Positions 18,748 to 27,384 of a DNA stretch of 64,000 bases are shown here, one piece after another (position 1 is the first letter of the stretch; the number at the start of each line of letters is the position of its first letter). The position numbers and the translations under genes are program-made. Location: positions 4,030,001 through 4,094,000 of the forward strand of contig NZ_CP032229.1 of assembly GCF_004328625.1 (NCBI RefSeq). The letters are read 5' to 3'. Source of the stretch: Streptomyces seoulensis. Lineage in GTDB: Bacteria > Actinomycetota > Actinomycetes > Streptomycetales > Streptomycetaceae. The notes under the pieces are model-generated. The model had not been told where the DNA came from and searched no databases. It was given only the letters and a program-made list of their open reading frames with translations.

Positions 18748-19808
18748 CGGCCCACCCGGGGGTCGAACAGGGGGTAGACCAGATCGGCCAGTGTGTTCAT
18801 GACGATGACCGCCGAGGCGAAGAAGAGGAACAGGCCCTGCACCAGCGGCAGGTCGGGGACGCTCAGGGCCTGGTAGAAGAGTCCGCCGAGCCCCGGCCAG
18901 GAGAACACGGTCTCGACCAGGATCACTCCGGCGACGGTTCGGCCGAGGTTCACGAAGACGAGGGTGACGGTCGGCAGCAGCGCGTTCGGCACGGCGTGCC
19001 GACGGCGCACCAGATCGTCCCGCAGGCCCTTGGCACGCGCGGTCGTCAGGTAGTCGCTGCCCATCTCGTCCAGCAGGGCCGAGCGGGTGACCAGCAGGGT
19101 CTGGCCGTACTCGACCGCGACGAGTGTGATCACCGGAAGGACGAGATGGTGCGCGATGTCGAAAACCCGCGCGAAGCCCCCCGTGCCGCCGGCCTCCATG
19201 CCGCCGGTGGGGAACAGACCTGGCACGGGGCCCAGGCCCACGGAGAACACGATGATCAGCAGCAGGCCGAGCCAGAAGGACGGGAGCGAGTACAGGGTCA
19301 GAGCCAGACCGGTGTTCACCCGGTCTCCCAGGCTGCCGTGCCGCCACGCCGAGCGCGTACCCAGGTACATGCCGAGCGCCGTGTAGAGCACGAACGCCGT
19401 ACCCGTCAGCAGCAGGGTGTTCGGCAGGGCTTCGGTGATCTTGTCGATGACCGGCGTGCGGAACTGGTACGACGTGCCGAGATCGCCGGTGAGTGCCTTG
19501 CCGCAGTAGTCCGTGAACTGCTGCCACAGCGGCAGGTCGAGGCCGAACTGCTTCCGATAGGCGGCCAGTTGCTCCGCCGAGACGGGCCGGCCGCCGGTCA
19601 TGGTCTTGACCGGGTCGCCCGGGATCAGACGGAAGAGGAAGAAGCCGGTGACGAGGACGGCGAGCAGGGAGACGATCGCGCCACCCAGCTTGCCGGCCCC
19701 GTACCGCACGTAGCCGGCCCCCACCCGGGGCCGTGGCCCGGGGGCCGCGGGCCCGGTGATGACCGGGCCCGCGGTGTCGGCCGGTGTCGGCTCGGTGTCA
19801 GCGGTCAT
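18744..19808 (-). CDS. Importer 2 permease (DppB/OppB family)
   Basis: A 354-residue permease, longer than the importer 1 and 3 copies because of a 30-residue Pro/Thr-rich N-terminal extension before the first membrane segment. Family motifs: FRLIPGDPVKTMTGGRP, FGLDLPLWQQF, GDLGTSYQFRTPV and an EAA loop around GSDYLTTARAKGLRDDLV. The 3' end overlaps the next gene by 4 nt. ATG 19808 has a weak ribosome binding site and lies 47 nt after the binding-protein stop. Confidence 0.92.
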   Translation of the reverse strand: MTADTEPTPADTAGPVITGPAAPGPRPRVGAGYVRYGAGKLGGAIVSLLAVLVTGFFLFRLIPGDPVKTMTGGRPVSAEQLAAYRKQFGLDLPLWQQFTDYCGKALTGDLGTSYQFRTPVIDKITEALPNTLLLTGTAFVLYTALGMYLGTRSAWRHGSLGDRVNTGLALTLYSLPSFWLGLLLIIVFSVGLGPVPGLFPTGGMEAGGTGGFARVFDIAHHLVLPVITLVAVEYGQTLLVTRSALLDEMGSDYLTTARAKGLRDDLVRRRHAVPNALLPTVTLVFVNLGRTVAGVILVETVFSWPGLGGLFYQALSVPDLPLVQGLFLFFASAVIVMNTLADLVYPLFDPRVGR

Positions 19809-19855
19809 GGCGCGCAGCCCACGGGCCGCCGGACGGAAATGGTCTGGTTCATGCG

Positions 19856-21724
19856 CTACTCACGGTCGTCGGCGGTGGTGCGGCGTCGCCGGGCGAGGAA
19901 GAACCCGGCACCCGCGAGGACCAGGACGCCGGCGGCGACGCCGACGATCACGCCGGTCGAGCTCTGGCCCCCGGACGAGCCGGACTGCGCGGGGACCGCC
20001 GACCACCAGCTCCAGTAGCCGTCCTGGCCATAGATGTTGCCCGCTGCCTTGGGCATCGTCTCGATCGACTTGATCCGGTCGGTGCGGTAGGCCTCCACGG
20101 CGTTCGGATACGCCATGACGTTCATGTAGCCCAGGTCGTACAGCCGTGACTCGGCCTGCTTCACGAGTGCCGCCCGCCGGGCCGGGTCGTACTCGGCGAG
20201 CTGCTTGGCGTAGAGGCCGTCAAAACCCTTGTCGCAGATGAAGTTGTCGGTGGCGCCCGTGTCCTTGGGGGTGGCGGGGAGCGCACCGCAGGTGTGGATG
20301 GACAGCACGTAGTCCGGATCCGGGTTGACCGACCAGCCGTCGAAGGCGAGATCGTACTTGCCGGCGAGCCAGGGGTCGGTGACATTGTCCAGGCAGTCGA
20401 GGGTCATGCCGATGCCGAGCTTGCCCCACCACTCCTTGAGGTACTGCCCGACCGCCTTGTCGTTCGGGTCGGTGGCATGGCACAGGACACGGTAGGTGAG
20501 CGGCTTGCCGTCCTTCCCGAGCCGTTTCCCGGCGCTGTCGGTCCGGTAGCCCGCCTGATCGAGGAGCCGGGCCGCCTTGGCCGGGTCGTAGGCGAGTTCC
20601 TGGCCGGCGGCGGGCTTCCAGAAGTAGCTCGAGAAGCGCGGCGGTATGTAGCCCTGGCCCTGGACCGCGTGCCCCTGGAAGACCTTGTCGACGATGGTCT
20701 TGCGGTCGACCGCGCTGAACAGGGCGTGGCGCACCCGCTCGTCCAGCAGGGACGGGTCGCCGTCGCCGAACTTCTGCCCGTTCTTCGACCGGGCGCCGGG
20801 GTTGACGGCCAGGGCGTAGAAGCGCCGGCCGGGGGCGTCGTTGACGCGGATGTTCTTCTCGCCCTCGAGGGAGGCCGCCTGGGCGGGAGTGAGGGAGGGG
20901 GAGCCCGCCACGAAGGAGACCTCACCCTTGCGCAGGGCGGCCACCGCCGCGTCCTGGTCCTTGTAGTACTTGAAAACCAGTTCGTCGAACTTCGGCGCTC
21001 CCCGCCAGAAGTTTTTGTTCGCCCTCAGCCGTACGTAGCTGTCGGCCTTGTAATCGGCGAGTATGAACGGTCCGTCGCCGACGACGGGGAAGTTCTTATC
21101 GTTGTTGAATTTGGAATAATCCTTGACCTTCTCCCATATGTGCTTGGGCACTATGGGCACGTCAAGGGCGGCCATCGTGGCTTGCGGCTTCTTCAGCTCG
21201 ATGACCAGCTTGGTGGGGCTCGGCGCGGAGACCTTGCGGAAGTTGGTGACGAAGCTGCCGTTCGCGGTGGCGGCAGCCTCGTCCGTCATCAGCTTGTTGA
21301 AGGTCCACGCCGCGTCCTCGGCGGTCACCTGCTGTCCGTCCGACCACTTGGTGCCGGAGCGGATGGTGTACGTCCAGGTGAGCTTGTCGGTGGAAGGCTT
21401 CCAACTCGTGGCCAGGCCGGGGATCGGGCGGGCGTCCTCGGGGGCGTAGTCCGTCAGGTACTCGTAGGTCAGCCGCAGGAGGCTGGTGCTGACCAGGCGG
21501 ACCGCCAGGAAGGGGCTGAGCGAGTCGACGCTCTGTGCGACGGCGACGGTGAGGACCTTGTCGGCGGGGGCGGCCTCCGCCGTCTGCGTCTTCGGGGCGA
21601 GCGGAGTGGCGAGGCCGGCGGTGAGCGCCATGGCGGCCGTCCCGGCGGCCACGAGCCGGCGGACAGGGGACCAGGGGCGTCTTTGCGCCGGCTGCTCCAC
21701 TCCTTGCTGGTCGTGTGGGCTCAT
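19856..21724 (-). CDS. Importer 2 peptide-binding protein with C-terminal membrane anchor
   Basis: An SBP_bac_5 protein of about 622 residues, first gene of the importer 2 operon. It has a Sec signal peptide ending near TAEAAP but no lipobox cysteine. Instead the C terminus holds a Ser/Gly linker, one membrane segment (VIVGVAAGVLVLAGAGFFLA) and an ARRRR stop-transfer tail, so the binding domain is anchored from its C terminus. Family motifs include WTYTIRSGTKWSDGQQVTAEDAAW, VVGDGPFILADYK and DLAFDGWSVNPDPDYVLS; four cysteines lie in the second half. ATG 21724 has GAGG 9 nt upstream; ATG 21739 is also possible. Confidence 0.9.
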   Translation of the reverse strand: MSPHDQQGVEQPAQRRPWSPVRRLVAAGTAAMALTAGLATPLAPKTQTAEAAPADKVLTVAVAQSVDSLSPFLAVRLVSTSLLRLTYEYLTDYAPEDARPIPGLATSWKPSTDKLTWTYTIRSGTKWSDGQQVTAEDAAWTFNKLMTDEAAATANGSFVTNFRKVSAPSPTKLVIELKKPQATMAALDVPIVPKHIWEKVKDYSKFNNDKNFPVVGDGPFILADYKADSYVRLRANKNFWRGAPKFDELVFKYYKDQDAAVAALRKGEVSFVAGSPSLTPAQAASLEGEKNIRVNDAPGRRFYALAVNPGARSKNGQKFGDGDPSLLDERVRHALFSAVDRKTIVDKVFQGHAVQGQGYIPPRFSSYFWKPAAGQELAYDPAKAARLLDQAGYRTDSAGKRLGKDGKPLTYRVLCHATDPNDKAVGQYLKEWWGKLGIGMTLDCLDNVTDPWLAGKYDLAFDGWSVNPDPDYVLSIHTCGALPATPKDTGATDNFICDKGFDGLYAKQLAEYDPARRAALVKQAESRLYDLGYMNVMAYPNAVEAYRTDRIKSIETMPKAAGNIYGQDGYWSWWSAVPAQSGSSGGQSSTGVIVGVAAGVLVLAGAGFFLARRRRTTADDRE

Positions 21725-21818
21725 AGCTCGTGACCTCATGTCATCACTCGTACGAACAGCGCCTGTCGGACTGGCGATCGGACCGGTTCCAGGGGGCGGC
21801 GGTCGCGATGGATGAGCT

Positions 21819-21848
21819 TGTCTATCAGCGCTGATCTGCGCGCGTCAA
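21819..21848 (-). promoter_or_regulatory. Candidate sigma-70-type promoter of importer 2
   Basis: Read on the minus strand, TTGACG (21848-21843) is followed after 18 bp by TAGACA (21824-21819). Both fit the Streptomyces principal sigma consensus TTGACR / TAGRRT. The leader to ATG 21724 would be about 85 nt. Confidence 0.5.
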
Positions 21849-21998
21849 CGGCCCGGAGGACCGTCGTGGCCTGCGGAAAAACGTGCCGTCACCGACGCGG
21901 TGCCGGTTATTGGTCTAGTCCGGTGAAGCGATCCTGGTGAGGGCCTGACGGGTGGTGCGGCAGGCGTGGACCGCCTGGTGAGAGGGGTGGGCGAAAGC

Positions 21999-22035
21999 GC
22001 TGTGCCCCCACCGGATTCTCCGGCGGGGGCACAGC
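21999..22035 (-). terminator. Hairpin terminator after the secreted 178-aa protein gene
   Basis: A 16-bp stem (21999-22014 with 22020-22035, arms starting GCTGTGCCCCC) with one mismatched position that can form G-U in one orientation, and a 5-nt loop, 12 bases downstream of the minus-strand stop. A second small hairpin, CAGGCG-N5-CGCCTG, lies at 21961-21977. Confidence 0.75.
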
Positions 22036-22047
22036 GTGACATCTGGA

Positions 22048-22584
22048 TCATCCGTACTGGATGCCCCAGACGTTGTTGTTGCGCTTGGCCGGCGCGACGA
22101 TGCCGGTCTTCTTCCAGATCTTGCTCTTCACGCACTGCTGCCGGCCGTTGGCCACCAGCCGGTACTTGGTGACGCTGAAGCCCTTGGCCTCGTGGCTCAT
22201 CATCAGGCGGCCCTTGGACTTCCCGGGCTTCTTCTTGACCGTGGCGGAGTAGGTCCACGTGTCGGACTTGGACCAGGTCTTCCCGACCGAGACGCTGAAG
22301 GAGGTCGAGGCCTTGGCGAAGATGATCCCCGCCTCGGTGCCGAGCTGGGCGGTGCCCGTGGCGCTCCAGGTGCCGGTCTTGTTCTTGGCGTAGCTGATGG
22401 TCACGCCCGGCCGCGCCCAGTCGCTGTGGACGTTGGTCGGCTTCCAGACCGTGTGCTTGTCCGAGATCGTGTAGATCGGCGAGTCGTTGCAGACGATTCC
22501 GGCGGCAGCGGGTGACGCGGATATCGCCATCGCGCCGCCGCTGAGGAGCGCGGTGGACAGGACTGTGCTCAGGGCACGTCTCAT
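22048..22584 (-). CDS. Secreted protein of unknown function
   Basis: A 178-residue protein with a clear Sec signal peptide (MRRALSTVLSTALLSGG..., cleavage after about ASPAAA, residue 28). The mature part is Lys/Ser/Thr/Trp-rich with alternating hydrophilic and aromatic residues (TWSKSDTWTYSATVKKK), suggesting beta structure, and has just two cysteines (C32, C151) that could form one disulfide. I recognise no enzyme motif. ATG 22584 has GGGGAAGG upstream. It is monocistronic, lying between importer 2 and importer 3; a role related to peptide uptake is only suggested by location. Confidence 0.75.
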   Translation of the reverse strand: MRRALSTVLSTALLSGGAMAISASPAAAGIVCNDSPIYTISDKHTVWKPTNVHSDWARPGVTISYAKNKTGTWSATGTAQLGTEAGIIFAKASTSFSVSVGKTWSKSDTWTYSATVKKKPGKSKGRLMMSHEAKGFSVTKYRLVANGRQQCVKSKIWKKTGIVAPAKRNNNVWGIQYG

Positions 22585-22866
22585 GAAATGCCTTCCCCGT
22601 GGAGACATAAGGGCGTTGGTCGTTCCGCCCGTTTGTTCAGGACGCGTCAGATACTTCACGCAACTCACGTACCAGTAAACGCATTTGAGTGCTTCTTGAG
22701 GTTGTCGCAGCTATGTGGACCGACTGATTTCGCTTTGCGCCGCTCCTGGATCGGCCGAAAGGGTTGAGGAACGCCGCATATGGGTCCGTGCACATGCGCC
22801 GGGCGGAGTTCATGTCGATATTTGGCACCAGGAACAGCGTGCTGGAAATGGACGGCGGAGGTGGCC
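22585..22866. promoter_or_regulatory. Divergent control region between the secreted protein and importer 3
   Basis: A 282-bp divergent intergenic region whose centre (about 22620-22790) is AT-richer than the genes on either side. It must hold promoters for both directions, but I see no pair matching the principal consensus well; TTGAGG (22697) and TATGTG (22713) are possible plus-strand parts with wrong spacing. Confidence 0.4.
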
Positions 22867-24489
22867 ATGCGCGGATTCACGCACACCCGATGGCTGACCG
22901 GCGCCGCTGCGGTGGTGCTCATGGCCACCGGGTGCGGCGGGGGAGCGAGCGGGGCGGCGGACGGCGGGATGCTCACCTCCTCCTGGGGCGACCCGCAGAA
23001 CCCGCTGGAGCCGGCCAACACCAACGAGGTGCAGGGCGGCAAGGTGCTCGACATGGTCTTCAGGGGCCTGAAGCGGTACGACCCGAGGACCGGCGAGGCC
23101 CAGAACATGCTGGCCCGGTCGATCGACACCACCGACTCCCGGCACTACACCGTCAGGCTCAGGGACGGCTGGACCTTCTCCAACGGCGAGAAGGTCACCG
23201 CCCGCTCCTTCACCGACGCCTGGAACTACGGCGCGAGCCTGAGGAACAAGCAGAAGAACGCCTACTTCTTCGGCTACATCGAGGGCTACGACCAGGTCCA
23301 CCCCGAGATGGGCGGCCAGCACGCCGACACCCTCTCCGGGCTCAAGGTCGTCGACGACCACACCTTCACCGTCACCCTGAACCAGAAGTTCTCCGGCTTC
23401 CCCGACACCCTCGGCTACGCCGCCTTCGCCCCGCTGCCCCGCGCCTTCTTCACCGACCACGCCGGCTGGCTGAAGACCCCGGTCGGCAACGGCCCGTACG
23501 CCATCGAGTCCTACACCAAGGGCTCCCAGATGACCCTGCGGAAGTGGAACGGCTACCCCGGCGGGGACAAGGCGCTCAACGACGGGGTGATCCTCAAGGT
23601 CTACACCGACAGCAACACCGCCTACACCGACCTGATGGCCGGCAACCTCGACCTCGCCGACGACATCCCGGCCGCCCAGCTGAAGAACGTCAGGACCGAC
23701 CTCGGCGACCGGTACATCAACACCCCGGCCGGCATCATCCAGACCCTCGCCTTCCCGTACTACGACCAGCGCTGGAACCGGCCCGGCATGGAGAAGGTCC
23801 GTACCGGGCTCTCCATGGCCATCAACCGGGACCAGATCACCAAGACCATCTTCCAGCGCACCCGTACCCCCGCCACCGACTGGACCTCACCCGTCCTCGG
23901 CGCCGACGGCGGCTTCAAGGCGGGCCTGTGCGGACGCGCCTGCACCTACGACCCGGCGGCGGCCAAGCGGCTGGTCCGGCAGGGCGGCGGCATCCCCGGG
24001 GGCTCCCTGCGGCTCACCTACAACGCGGACACCGGCTCGCACCGGGATTGGATCGACGCGGTCTGCAACTCCATCAACCACGCGCTCGGCGACGACAACG
24101 CCTGCGTCGGCAACCCGGTCGGCACCTTCGCCGACTTCCGCAACCAGATGGCCCAGCACAAGATGAGCGGCCCCTTCCGGGCGGGCTGGCAGATGGACTA
24201 CCCCCTGATCCAGAACTTCCTCCAGCCGCTGTACTTCACCGGCGCCTCCTCCAACGACGGCCAGTGGACCAACTCCGAGTTCGACGAGCTGGTGGACCGC
24301 GCCAACGCCGAGACGGACCCGGCCAAGTCGGTCGCCACCTTCCAGCAGGCCGAGGAGGTCGTCCGGGACAACATGGCCGCCATCCCGCTCTGGTACCAGA
24401 ACGGCAACGCGGGCTACTCCCAGCGCCTCACCGGCGTGGCGCTCAACCCGTTCAGCGTGCCGGTGTACAACGAGATCAAGGTGAGCTGA
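22867..24489 (+). CDS. Importer 3 oligopeptide-binding lipoprotein (BldKB/DppA-like)
   Basis: A 540-residue SBP_bac_5 lipoprotein with lipobox MATGC (C23). It is a close paralogue of the importer 1 protein: WTFSNGEKVTARSFTDAWNYG, GYAAFAPLPRAFF, PVGNGPYAIESY and AAIPLWYQNGNAGYSQ correspond segment by segment. From memory, the stretch DPQNPLEPANTNEVQGGK resembles S. coelicolor BldKB, so this may be the bldK-equivalent importer. The start is ATG 22867 with GGAGG at 22857-22861; the longer upstream frame lacks coding character. The first permease gene follows only 4 nt after the stop, unlike importer 1, where the gap is 141 nt. Confidence 0.92.
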   Translation: MRGFTHTRWLTGAAAVVLMATGCGGGASGAADGGMLTSSWGDPQNPLEPANTNEVQGGKVLDMVFRGLKRYDPRTGEAQNMLARSIDTTDSRHYTVRLRDGWTFSNGEKVTARSFTDAWNYGASLRNKQKNAYFFGYIEGYDQVHPEMGGQHADTLSGLKVVDDHTFTVTLNQKFSGFPDTLGYAAFAPLPRAFFTDHAGWLKTPVGNGPYAIESYTKGSQMTLRKWNGYPGGDKALNDGVILKVYTDSNTAYTDLMAGNLDLADDIPAAQLKNVRTDLGDRYINTPAGIIQTLAFPYYDQRWNRPGMEKVRTGLSMAINRDQITKTIFQRTRTPATDWTSPVLGADGGFKAGLCGRACTYDPAAAKRLVRQGGGIPGGSLRLTYNADTGSHRDWIDAVCNSINHALGDDNACVGNPVGTFADFRNQMAQHKMSGPFRAGWQMDYPLIQNFLQPLYFTGASSNDGQWTNSEFDELVDRANAETDPAKSVATFQQAEEVVRDNMAAIPLWYQNGNAGYSQRLTGVALNPFSVPVYNEIKVS

Positions 24490-24493
24490 GCGC

Positions 24494-25417
24494 ATGGGAC
24501 GCTACGTCGTCCGGCGCCTGCTCCAGATGGTGCCGGTGTTCGTCGGAGCCACCCTGCTGATCTTCCTGATGGTCAACGTGATGGGCGACCCCATCGCGGG
24601 CCTGTGCGGGGAGCGGCAGTGCGACGCGGCCACCGCCGCGCAGCTCCGGAGCGAGTTCGGCCTCGACCAGCCGCTCTGGCAGCAGTACGCGACCTACATG
24701 GGCAACGTCTTCACCGGCGACTTCGGCACCGCCTTCAACGGACAGCCCGTCACCGAGCTGATGGCGGCCGCGTTCCCGGTCACCGTCCGGCTGACCATCG
24801 TCGCGATCCTCTTCGAGCTCGTCGTCGGCATCAGCCTCGGCGTGCTCACCGGACTGAGCCGGGGCCGGCCCGTCGACACCGGGGTGCTGCTGCTCACCCT
24901 CGTGGTGATCTCCGTGCCGACCTTCGTCACCGGCCTGGTGCTGCAGCTGCTGCTCGGCGTGGAGTGGGGGTGGATCAAACCCTCCGTCTCGCCACAGGCG
25001 CCGTTCGACGAGCTGATCGTGCCGGGGCTGGTGCTGGCCTCGGTCTCGCTGGCCTACGTCACCCGGCTGACCCGTACCTCGATCGCGGAGAACCGGCGCT
25101 CGGACTACGTCCGTACCGCCGTCGCCAAGGGGCTGCCCCGGCGCCGGGTCGTCGTACGGCACCTGCTGCGGACCTCGCTGATCCCGGTGGTCACCTTCAT
25201 CGGCACCGACATCGGGGCGCTGATGGGCGGCGCGATCGTCACCGAACGGATCTTCAACATCCACGGCGTCGGCTTCCAGCTCTACCAGGGCATCCTCCGG
25301 CAGAACACCCAGACGGTGGTCGGCTTCGTGACCGTCCTGGTCCTGGTCTTCCTGGTCGCCAACCTGCTGGTCGACCTGCTCTACGCGGTACTCGACCCGA
25401 GGATTCGCTATGCCTGA
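24494..25417 (+). CDS. Importer 3 permease A (DppB/OppB family)
   Basis: A 307-residue permease whose N terminus (MGRYVVRRLLQMVPVFVG) and EAA loop (RSDYVRTAVAKGLPRRRV) are nearly identical to the importer 1 copy. A small insertion, LCGERQCD, after the first membrane segment introduces two cysteines in the first extracytoplasmic loop that the importer 1 protein lacks. It ends LYAVLDPRIRYA and overlaps the next permease gene by 8 nt, the same overlap as in importer 1. Confidence 0.94.
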   Translation: MGRYVVRRLLQMVPVFVGATLLIFLMVNVMGDPIAGLCGERQCDAATAAQLRSEFGLDQPLWQQYATYMGNVFTGDFGTAFNGQPVTELMAAAFPVTVRLTIVAILFELVVGISLGVLTGLSRGRPVDTGVLLLTLVVISVPTFVTGLVLQLLLGVEWGWIKPSVSPQAPFDELIVPGLVLASVSLAYVTRLTRTSIAENRRSDYVRTAVAKGLPRRRVVVRHLLRTSLIPVVTFIGTDIGALMGGAIVTERIFNIHGVGFQLYQGILRQNTQTVVGFVTVLVLVFLVANLLVDLLYAVLDPRIRYA

Positions 25418-26393
25418 GCCGTCGTCGTACGAGTCGCGGGGAGCCATCGCCGGGACCGGGATGGGCGGGACCATGGACCTGGCGGCCGGCGAGGCCGCCA
25501 CGCTGGAGCGGGTGCCGGGCGGACCGGCGGGCGGCGGTCCGGACAGCAGGCCCCGCTCGCTCTGGTCCGACGCCTGGCGGGACCTCAGGCGCAACCCGGT
25601 CTTCCTGCTCTCCGCGCTCGTCATCCTCTTCCTGGTCTTCATCTCCCTCTGGCCGTCGGCCATCACCTCCGGCAACCCCCTCGACTGCGACCTCGCCAAG
25701 GCCCAGGACGGCTCCTCGCCGGGCCACCCCTTCGGCTTCGACGGGCAGGGCTGCGACGTCTACACCCGGACCGTCTACGGCGCCCGTACGTCGGTCACGG
25801 TGGGCGTGTGCGCCACGCTCGGGGTCGCGTTGCTGGGGTCGGTGCTCGGCGGGCTCGCCGGGTTCTTCGGCGGGGCCTGGGACGCGGTGCTGTCCCGGAT
25901 CACCGACGTGTTCTTCGCCATCCCGGTCGTGCTCGGCGGCCTGGTGCTGCTGTCGGTGGTCACCAGCAACACCGTCTGGCCGGTGATCGGGTTCATGGTG
26001 CTGCTCGGCTGGCCGCAGATCTCCCGGATCGCCCGCGGCTCCGTCATCACCGCCCGGCAGAACGACTACGTCCAGGCGGCCCGCGCACTCGGCGCCTCGC
26101 CCGCCCGGCTGCTGCTGCGGCACATCGCGCCCAACGCGGTCGCCCCCGTCATCGTCGTGGCCACCATCGCGCTCGGCACCTACATCTCGCTGGAGGCCAC
26201 CCTGTCCTACCTCGGCGTCGGCCTGAAGCCGCCCAGCGTCTCCTGGGGCATCGACATCTCCGCCGCCTCCCCCTACATCCGCAACGCCCCGCACGCCCTG
26301 CTCTGGCCCTCCGGGGCGCTGGCGATCACCGTCCTGGCCTTCATCATGCTCGGCGACGCGGTACGCGACGCCCTCGACCCGAAGCTGAGGTGA
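25410..26393 (+). CDS. Importer 3 permease B (DppC/OppC family)
   Basis: A 327-residue permease with a 50-residue Gly/Ala-rich cytoplasmic extension followed by the same RSLWSDAWRDLRRNPVF entry motif as importer 1. The periplasmic-side loop contains LDCDLAKAQDGS and FDGQGCDVYTRTVYGA; the two cysteines again distinguish it from importer 1 and could pair with those of its partner permease. EAA loop: QNDYVQAARALGASPARLL. It ends MLGDAVRDALDPKLR. Confidence 0.94.
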   Translation: MPEPSSYESRGAIAGTGMGGTMDLAAGEAATLERVPGGPAGGGPDSRPRSLWSDAWRDLRRNPVFLLSALVILFLVFISLWPSAITSGNPLDCDLAKAQDGSSPGHPFGFDGQGCDVYTRTVYGARTSVTVGVCATLGVALLGSVLGGLAGFFGGAWDAVLSRITDVFFAIPVVLGGLVLLSVVTSNTVWPVIGFMVLLGWPQISRIARGSVITARQNDYVQAARALGASPARLLLRHIAPNAVAPVIVVATIALGTYISLEATLSYLGVGLKPPSVSWGIDISAASPYIRNAPHALLWPSGALAITVLAFIMLGDAVRDALDPKLR

Positions 26394-26400
26394 CGGCGCC

Positions 26401-27384
26401 ATGCTGCTCGAAGTACGCGACCTGCACGTGGAGTTCCGCACCCGCGACGGCGTCGCCAAGGCCGTCAACGGGGTGTCGTACGGGGTCGGCGCGGGCGAAA
26501 CGCTCGCGGTGCTCGGGGAGTCCGGGTCCGGCAAGTCGGTGACCGCGCAGGCCGTGATGGGCATCCTCGACATGCCGCCCGGCCGGATCACCGGCGGCCA
26601 GATCCTCTTCCAGGGCCGCGACCTGCTCACCATGAAGGAGGAGGAGCGGCGGAAGATCCGGGGCGCCGGAATGGCGATGATCTTCCAGGACGCGCTGTCC
26701 GCCCTCAACCCGGTGCTCTCCGTCGGCGACCAGCTCGGCGAGATGTTCACGGTCCACCGGGGGATGTCCCGCAAGGACGCGCGCAAGCGGGCCGTCGAGC
26801 TGATGGACCGGGTGCGCATCCCGGGCGCGGCCCAGCGGGTGCGGGACTATCCGCACCAGTTCTCCGGCGGCATGCGCCAGCGGATCATGATCGCCATGGC
26901 GATCGCGCTGGAACCCGCGCTCGTCATCGCCGACGAACCCACCACCGCGCTCGACGTCACCGTCCAGGCCCAGGTGATGGACCTGCTCGCGGAGCTGCGC
27001 CGGGAGTACGACATGGGGCTGGTCCTCATCACCCACGACCTCGGCGTCGTCGCGGACGTGGCCGACCGGATCGCGGTGATGTACGCGGGCCGGATCGTGG
27101 AGTCGGCACCCGTGCACGACATCTACAAGGCACCGGCCCACCCCTACACGCGCGGCCTGCTCGAATCCATCCCCCGGCTCGACCACAAGGGCCGGGAGCT
27201 GTACGCCATCCAGGGTCTGCCGCCCAGCCTCACCCACGTCCCTGCCGGCTGCGCCTTCCACCCGCGCTGTGCGATGGCGCGGGACGTCTGCCGCACCGAC
27301 GAGCCCCCGCTGTACCCGGCGGGGCCCGACCGGGTGAGCGCCTGCCACTTCTGGAGGGAGTGCCTCGATGGTCTCGACGGCTGA
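26401..27384 (+). CDS. Importer 3 ATPase D (OppD/DppD family)
   Basis: A 327-residue ABC ATPase starting directly at the conserved [16 protein letters not shown] segment. Walker [13 protein letters not shown], signature [19 protein letters not shown], Walker [14 protein letters not shown], and a Cys-rich tail ([16 protein letters not shown]) as in Fe-S-binding OppD/DppD proteins. GAGGTG precedes ATG 26401 by 7-8 nt. It overlaps the final ATPase gene by 17 nt. Confidence 0.94.
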   Translation: MLLEVRDLHVEFRTRDGVAKAVNGVSYGVGAGETLAVLGESGSGKSVTAQAVMGILDMPPGRITGGQILFQGRDLLTMKEEERRKIRGAGMAMIFQDALSALNPVLSVGDQLGEMFTVHRGMSRKDARKRAVELMDRVRIPGAAQRVRDYPHQFSGGMRQRIMIAMAIALEPALVIADEPTTALDVTVQAQVMDLLAELRREYDMGLVLITHDLGVVADVADRIAVMYAGRIVESAPVHDIYKAPAHPYTRGLLESIPRLDHKGRELYAIQGLPPSLTHVPAGCAFHPRCAMARDVCRTDEPPLYPAGPDRVSACHFWRECLDGLDG

